Of a stretch of DNA of 64,000 nucleotides, positions 59,904-64,000 are shown piece after piece. A program made the translations under genes and the position numbers. Where the stretch lies: NCBI RefSeq assembly GCF_026109735.1, contig NZ_CP069620.1, positions 1,488,001 to 1,552,000 of the forward strand, written 5' to 3'. Under the pieces are notes generated by a model that saw only the letters and a program-made list of their open reading frames with translations, did not search any database and was not told where the DNA came from. Numbering within the stretch: the first letter of the stretch is position 1; each line of letters starts with the position of its first letter. This DNA is from Salinimicrobium tongyeongense (GTDB lineage Bacteria; Bacteroidota; Bacteroidia; Flavobacteriales; Flavobacteriaceae).

Positions 59904-60869
59904 ATGCTAATACGAAACCGCAGACTTAGAACAAACGAAACCATAAGAGGGCTGGTGAGGGAGACACTGCTCACCCCAAATGACTTTATAGTTCCTCTTT
60001 TTGTTGTGGAAGGAAAAAATATAAAGGAAGAGATTGCGTCTATGCCAAATTACTTCAGGTATAGCCTTGACCTTCTTGAAAACGAGGTGAAAGAACTCTG
60101 GAGCCTCGGTTTGAAATCGGTACTGCTTTTTGTGAAAGTACCCGATACCCTTAAAGACAACCAGGGAACCGAAGCCCTTAATCCCGATGGTTTGATGCAA
60201 AGGGCAGTGAAAACTGTCAAAAATGCCGTTCCGGAAATGCTGGTCATGACCGATGTGGCTCTAGACCCATATTCTTCTTACGGCCATGACGGGATTGTAG
60301 AAAACGGACAGATCCTGAACGACCCTACAAAAGAAGTCCTCGCAAAAATGTCACTTTCTCATGTGCAGGCTGGTGCCGATTTTGTTGCGCCAAGTGATAT
60401 GATGGACGGCCGCATAAAGGCAATAAGGGAACTTCTGGAACAGGAAAACCACTTCAACGCAGGAATTTTGAGTTACAGTGCCAAGTACGCATCAGCTTTT
60501 TACGGGCCATTTCGCGATGCGCTCGATTCGGCCCCGGGATTTGGCGACAAGAAAACTTACCAGATGGATCCCGCCAACCGCGAAGAAGCCATAAAAGAAA
60601 CCCTGCAGGATATCGAAGAAGGTGCCGACATGGTGATGGTAAAACCCGGCCTTTGCTACCTGGACATTGTGAGAGAGATCAAAAATACCGTAAATGTACC
60701 CGTTGCGGTTTACCAGGTGAGCGGGGAATATTCCATGCTCAAAGCAGCGTCCGAAAGAGGCTGGTTAGATCACGATGCGGTGATGCTAGAGCAGCTCACG
60801 GCCATTAAAAGAGCCGGCGCAAAAATGATAGCCAGTTATTTTGCCAAAGATGCTGTAAAACTGCTATAA
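59904..60869 (+). CDS. hemB: delta-aminolevulinic acid dehydratase (porphobilinogen synthase)
   Basis: 321 residues. Active-site lysines lie in SDMMDGRIKAIR and MVKPGLCYLDI. The metal-site loop reads TDVALDPYSSYGHDG, with Asp in place of the zinc cysteines, so this is the Mg/K-type enzyme. It joins two aminolevulinates into porphobilinogen. It is last in the haem series, 88 bp after hemF; the gap has degenerate CCTTGAA repeats only. Confidence 0.95.
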   Translation: MLIRNRRLRTNETIRGLVRETLLTPNDFIVPLFVVEGKNIKEEIASMPNYFRYSLDLLENEVKELWSLGLKSVLLFVKVPDTLKDNQGTEALNPDGLMQRAVKTVKNAVPEMLVMTDVALDPYSSYGHDGIVENGQILNDPTKEVLAKMSLSHVQAGADFVAPSDMMDGRIKAIRELLEQENHFNAGILSYSAKYASAFYGPFRDALDSAPGFGDKKTYQMDPANREEAIKETLQDIEEGADMVMVKPGLCYLDIVREIKNTVNVPVAVYQVSGEYSMLKAASERGWLDHDAVMLEQLTAIKRAGAKMIASYFAKDAVKLL

Positions 60870-60921
60870 CGGCGCACTTTTTGAGTACCTTTAGCCTGTG
60901 CAGCAGCAGCCTAAAATAGGG

Positions 60922-61245
60922 ATGAAGATACTGGTTCTCCTTCTTGCATTTTTCAGCATTGGAGGGGCATCGGGCTATGCTTTTAGTATTTCGGAAGTAC
61001 GTGAGGAGCACTCACCTGCTTCCGAAAAACTGGCAGCTGCCAACCCTCTTTCTGTCGCTTACCGCGAGAATTTATTCCCGGAGCTGCCCGAACTTAAAAA
61101 AGACAGTTGCCCGGCTATTTCTTCAGTAAGGTTTATTCCTCACATACTTCCCAAAAATGTCACTCAGGCGGCATATTTCAGCTTTAAAAGAGATCTTCGG
61201 AAAGATCTGAAAACCCAGCTTTTCCCCAAACATTTTTTCTGGTGA
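60922..61245 (+). CDS. small secreted protein of unknown function
   Basis: 107 residues from the ATG at 60922, which begins a signal peptide (ILVLLLAFFSIGGASGYAFS); a GTG at 60898 would add eight residues. The mature protein is short, with one Cys (LKKDSCPAISS) and a basic C-terminus (FKRDLRKDLKTQLFPKHFFW). I do not recognise a family. It starts 52 bp after hemB. Confidence 0.55.
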   Translation: MKILVLLLAFFSIGGASGYAFSISEVREEHSPASEKLAAANPLSVAYRENLFPELPELKKDSCPAISSVRFIPHILPKNVTQAAYFSFKRDLRKDLKTQLFPKHFFW

Positions 61246-61313
61246 ACGCCCTCCTGCAACTCTTGCAACCATTCAGGATAAAAATAAATCGTTCACAATA
61301 AATCATATAAAAA

Positions 61314-61793
61314 ATGGATACAGCATCCACCCTTATGGGGCTGGGACTATTAATTCTATTCATAGCTCCCGTTGGTTACCTGGTTTACAGCCAATCGCAC
61401 AAAGAAAAAAAACGAGCTCAAAAAATGGCATTTTTGGCAGGTGAAAAAGGTTACAGGCTTGATGAAACCGATAATACTTACGGCCTGTCTATAGGCCTCG
61501 ATAAAACTGCCGGAAAATTTTTCCTGCTGAAGTCTTCTAACAAAGCCGAACTTCAGGAAATAAACCTCCAGGACATCTTGAAGATCGATCTCATTAAAAT
61601 AGATGAAGATGAGAAAAGCACCCAGGTGCTCGATGAGATTAGGGAAATCTCCCTTCTGCTGAAGAGTAAGAGCAGGGAAGACAAAACCCTTATCTTTTAT
61701 GCTGAAGAGGAAGACCCGGTTACGGAGAAAAAAGACCGTCTCGACAAGGCTATAAAATGGCAAAAAAGCCTTCAGAAGTACTGTAAGGCATGA
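61314..61793 (+). CDS. single-pass membrane protein of unknown function
   Basis: 159 residues. One N-terminal helix (STLMGLGLLILFIAPVGYLVY) followed by a basic stretch, then a soluble cytoplasmic domain of about 120 residues with alternating strands and charged helices (AGKFFLLKSSNKAELQEINL, EDKTLIFYAEEEDPVTEKKD). No family recognised. The palindrome at 61422 encodes KMAFLAG near residue 37. Confidence 0.65.
   Translation: MDTASTLMGLGLLILFIAPVGYLVYSQSHKEKKRAQKMAFLAGEKGYRLDETDNTYGLSIGLDKTAGKFFLLKSSNKAELQEINLQDILKIDLIKIDEDEKSTQVLDEIREISLLLKSKSREDKTLIFYAEEEDPVTEKKDRLDKAIKWQKSLQKYCKA
61422..61442. repeat. dispersed palindrome copy in CDS
   Basis: Exact core (61422-61434) plus extension; 21 bp identical in reverse orientation to 36114-36134. 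Confidence 0.75.
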
Positions 61794-61945
61794 AGATTTT
61801 CTCATTTTTAATCAGCATTGTCCGATTAAATAAATCAAATTGGAGCTAAGGCCATAATTCGCCAGTAATTAAGCCTAATAAAGGTATACAAGCATGGTTT
61901 TTAGCTTTTGACCTTTCCTCCAGACGACAATGATTTTTTTAAATT

Positions 61946-61977
61946 AAAGAACAGGAGCCCTAAAACTCCTGTTCTTT
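61946..61977 (+). terminator. intrinsic terminator
   Basis: AAAGAACAGGAG (61946-61957) pairs perfectly with CTCCTGTTCTTT (61966-61977) around an 8-nt loop, followed by a short T-rich stretch. It ends the transcript of the small membrane protein. Confidence 0.8.
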
Positions 61978-62143
61978 GTTTTAAGGGCTTCTTCAACCCC
62001 TTGTTGCTGCTGCCTTTATTACGAATTATCTCACGTGGCCAGCCCGCTTTACGGCTGCTGATCCTACCCCGAAAGCCCAGTAAAATCTAGGGGTTTAAGA
62101 ATGTTTTAGCTTAGCTTTAGCATAATTTCACAGGCTCCTCATG

Positions 62144-62189
62144 TACCTTTGAAAATATCGAGCGGCGAGGAAACTCAGCCGTTTTTTTT
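62144..62189 (+). promoter_or_regulatory. -7 box followed at once by a hairpin with T-run
   Basis: In the 493-bp gap before the SDR gene, TACCTTTG (62144-62151) matches TAnnTTTG and 12 bp later a stem CGGC-GAG/CTC-a-GCCG with GAAA loop (62163-62181) is followed by eight Ts. It could be an attenuator, a short RNA or an unrelated terminator. I see no known riboswitch. Confidence 0.4.
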
Positions 62190-62286
62190 CCGCAGGAATT
62201 CCCTTCCCCCCTTTTAGTTCACCTGTCGGGAAAAATTCGCACGCAGTTTCTCACATATTTATTGAACCTAAAAAGAACCAGTCTAA

Positions 62287-62994
62287 ATGAGCCAACAAAC
62301 TACTTCCAAAATAGCACTTGTAACCGGCGGGAGTAGTGGTATAGGCAAAGCAATAGCCGAAAAACTGAGTAAAGAAGGAGTAAAGGTGGTTGTAGCTGAT
62401 CTTCAAAAAGGGCATTTTAAAGAGGAAAACCTTCACTTTCACAAGTGCGACGTAAGAAATGCCCAGGAGATTGATGAGCTGTATGCCTGGACCACAGAGC
62501 ATGTGGGCCATCCCGATTACCTCATAATAAACGCCGGGCAGGGCATTAAGGAAAAACTTTCAGAAGGGGATCCCGAAAAATGGAAAGGAGTGCTCGAGAC
62601 CAACGTTATGGGGCCTCTAAGATGCATTCGGGCATTTACCCCGCACATGATCTCTCAAAAAGGGGGAAATGTGGTATTCATTTCTTCAGTTTCGGCCTCC
62701 CAGCCCCACCCCTATGGAGGAATTTATGCAGCTTCAAAATCGGCCCTGGAGGTAATTGCCGAAACCTTAAGGCTGGAGTCGCTTCCGCACATCAACGTTA
62801 CGGTGGTAAGCCCCGGCATAGTAGATACTGCCTTTTTTGAGCATGAAATCTCCGGAAATGCTTCCGTGGAAGAAATGGGTATGGGTGCCATAGACCCTAA
62901 AGAAATTGCAGAAGACGTGTGGTATGCACTCAACAAGAAAAAAGGCACCAGCATAAATAAGATCACAACCAGACCATTATTGCAAAACTTCTAA
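62287..62994 (+). CDS. SDR family NAD(P)-dependent oxidoreductase
   Basis: 235 residues of a classical short-chain dehydrogenase: nucleotide-binding TGGSSGIGKAIAEKL, NAGQG, catalytic Ser in FISSVSASQPHPYGG and YxxxK in YAASKSALEV. It oxidises or reduces an alcohol or carbonyl group; substrate unknown. It is followed after 18 bp by the epimerase gene in the same direction, so both may serve one carbohydrate pathway. Confidence 0.9.
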   Translation: MSQQTTSKIALVTGGSSGIGKAIAEKLSKEGVKVVVADLQKGHFKEENLHFHKCDVRNAQEIDELYAWTTEHVGHPDYLIINAGQGIKEKLSEGDPEKWKGVLETNVMGPLRCIRAFTPHMISQKGGNVVFISSVSASQPHPYGGIYAASKSALEVIAETLRLESLPHINVTVVSPGIVDTAFFEHEISGNASVEEMGMGAIDPKEIAEDVWYALNKKKGTSINKITTRPLLQNF

Positions 62995-63012
62995 CCAACC
63001 AAAACCAATCAA

Positions 63013-64000
63013 ATGCAGAAGAAAGTATTAATTACCGGAGGAGCAGGATTTATAGGGTCTCATCTTGCAGATGAGCTTCTAAACAAAGGATATAAAGTAC
63101 GGGCTCTGGATAACCTCTCAGAGCAGGTGCATGGGGAGAATGCCTCACGCCCCGAATATCTCAACCCAAATGTGGAACTGCAAATTGGAGATGTGCGCGA
63201 TAAAGCAGCTGTTGAAAAGGCTCTTGAAGGCGTAGATGCCGTGGTACATCTGGCTGCCATGGTAGGGGTTGGCCAAAGTATGTACCAGATCAAAGACTAC
63301 ACCCATGTTAATAACCTGGGCACGGCAGTACTCATGGAGGCGTTAATGGACAGGCCGGTGGAAAAATTAGTTACCGCATCGAGCATGAGCATTTACGGGG
63401 AAGGCCTTTACCTCAATGAGGCAGGTGAGAAAAAAATGGACTGTGAACGCAAACTTGGCGACCTTAAAAAAGGACAGTGGGAAATGTATGACAGCCAGGG
63501 AAAAGAACTCAAACCTGTACCGACTCCCGAGTCTAAAACCCCTAATCTTTCTTCGGTTTATGCCCTTTCAAAATATGACCAGGAACGGCTAAGCCTCATT
63601 ACCGGCAAAGCCTACAATATTCCCACCACAGCTTTGCGGTTCTTTAATGTCTACGGAACCCGCCAGGCACTGTCAAACCCTTATACCGGCGTGCTTGCAA
63701 TTTTCGCTTCCCGCCTGCTCAACAACAATGCCCCCATGATCTTCGAGGACGGGAAACAGAAGCGGGACTTTATTCATGTAAAAGACGTGGCCCGTGCCAT
63801 TAGGCTGGCCATGGAAAAACCTGAAGCCAACGGGGAAGTATTTAACGTGGGTAGCGGTAACCAGTACAGCATACTTGAAATTGCCGATAAACTGGCCGAA
63901 GTAATGGGCAAAGAAAATATTAAAGCTGAAGTCACCGGAAAATACAGGGTGGGAGATATAAGGCATTGCTTTGCAGATACCACCAAAACAAAAGAGAAAC
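63013..64000 (+). CDS. NAD-dependent sugar-nucleotide epimerase/dehydratase, partial
   Basis: The gene starts at 63013 and is cut by the window end after about 329 codons. Extended SDR motifs: VLITGGAGFIGSHLADELL, SSMSIYGEGLY and YALSKYDQERL (YxxxK), then RFFNVYGTRQALSNPYTGV and RDFIHVKDVARAI. Similar to UDP-glucose 4-epimerases and dTDP-glucose dehydratases. An insert (LNEAGEKKMDCERKLGDLKK) after the Ser motif is unusual in the family. Probably makes an activated sugar for surface polysaccharide. Confidence 0.88.
   Translation, partial: MQKKVLITGGAGFIGSHLADELLNKGYKVRALDNLSEQVHGENASRPEYLNPNVELQIGDVRDKAAVEKALEGVDAVVHLAAMVGVGQSMYQIKDYTHVNNLGTAVLMEALMDRPVEKLVTASSMSIYGEGLYLNEAGEKKMDCERKLGDLKKGQWEMYDSQGKELKPVPTPESKTPNLSSVYALSKYDQERLSLITGKAYNIPTTALRFFNVYGTRQALSNPYTGVLAIFASRLLNNNAPMIFEDGKQKRDFIHVKDVARAIRLAMEKPEANGEVFNVGSGNQYSILEIADKLAEVMGKENIKAEVTGKYRVGDIRHCFADTTKTKEK

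Noticed and set aside
60213-60232. GTCAAAAATGCCGTTCCGG in hemB
   Set aside because: Only one arm matches, and the core differs at several positions.
1-64000. Search for insertion sequences, prophage, toxin-antitoxin pairs and CRISPR
   Set aside because: No transposase, integrase, Cas or phage gene and no regular repeat array was found; only one dubious antitoxin-like fragment.

Overview
The window looks like a chromosomal segment of a marine or soil Flavobacteriaceae (Bacteroidota), close in style to Gramella, Salinimicrobium or Salegentibacter; the genus is inferred from gene content, not tested. Signs are SusC/SusD pairs, many lipoproteins, CarboxypepD_reg-like TonB receptors, and recurring -7 promoter boxes of the Bacteroidota type TAnnTTTG a short distance before start codons. 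There is no phage, insertion sequence or CRISPR array.

Layout. 1-10.7 kb (minus strand): core of a polysaccharide utilisation locus, with a SusE-like lipoprotein (cut by the window edge), a PKD/carbohydrate-binding surface protein, SusD, SusC and a membrane-spanning Y_Y_Y/LuxR-type regulator. 11.0-14.6 kb (plus): a large three-part outer-membrane protein. 14.8-24.0 kb (minus): SYLF protein, serine hydrolase, and GH3, GH97 and GH2 glycosidases. 24.3-28.3 kb: an AT-rich octaheme-HEAT-TPR lipoprotein, tRNA-Arg, a DUF1028 protein and a small repeat lipoprotein. 28.4-37.7 kb: mixed housekeeping genes (HD hydrolase, M28 peptidase, ProC, FadD, two tRNA-Asn, nucleotidase, RseP). 37.8-45.4 kb: metal handling (SCO, FeoA, FeoB, a small Cys-rich membrane protein, ZIP transporter, DtxR/MntR regulator, TonB receptor). 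45.4-51.7 kb: housekeeping genes. 51.7-60.9 kb: haem cluster hemJ, hemH, araC, hemA, hemC, hemD, hemE, hemF, hemB. 60.9-64 kb: two unknown small proteins, an SDR oxidoreductase and a sugar-nucleotide epimerase cut by the window end.

How they work together. The SusC/D system would bind and import oligosaccharides that the GH3, GH97 and GH2 lipoproteins finish degrading; the regulator next to susC probably senses the sugar. The haem cluster covers every step from glutamyl-tRNA to haem except HemL, next to ferrous-iron import genes. The DtxR/MntR gene, its ZIP partner and a divergent TonB receptor share one near-perfect operator, suggesting a matched inner- and outer-membrane metal uptake pair.

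The most unexplained signal is a dispersed palindrome with core AAAATGNCATTTT. I count 14 exact copies plus several degenerate ones, both between genes and inside genes in all three reading frames, often with complementary outer arms. From twelve fixed positions one would expect about 0.01 copies in 64 kb. It is absent from the first 10.8 kb and from the AT-rich cytochrome region.
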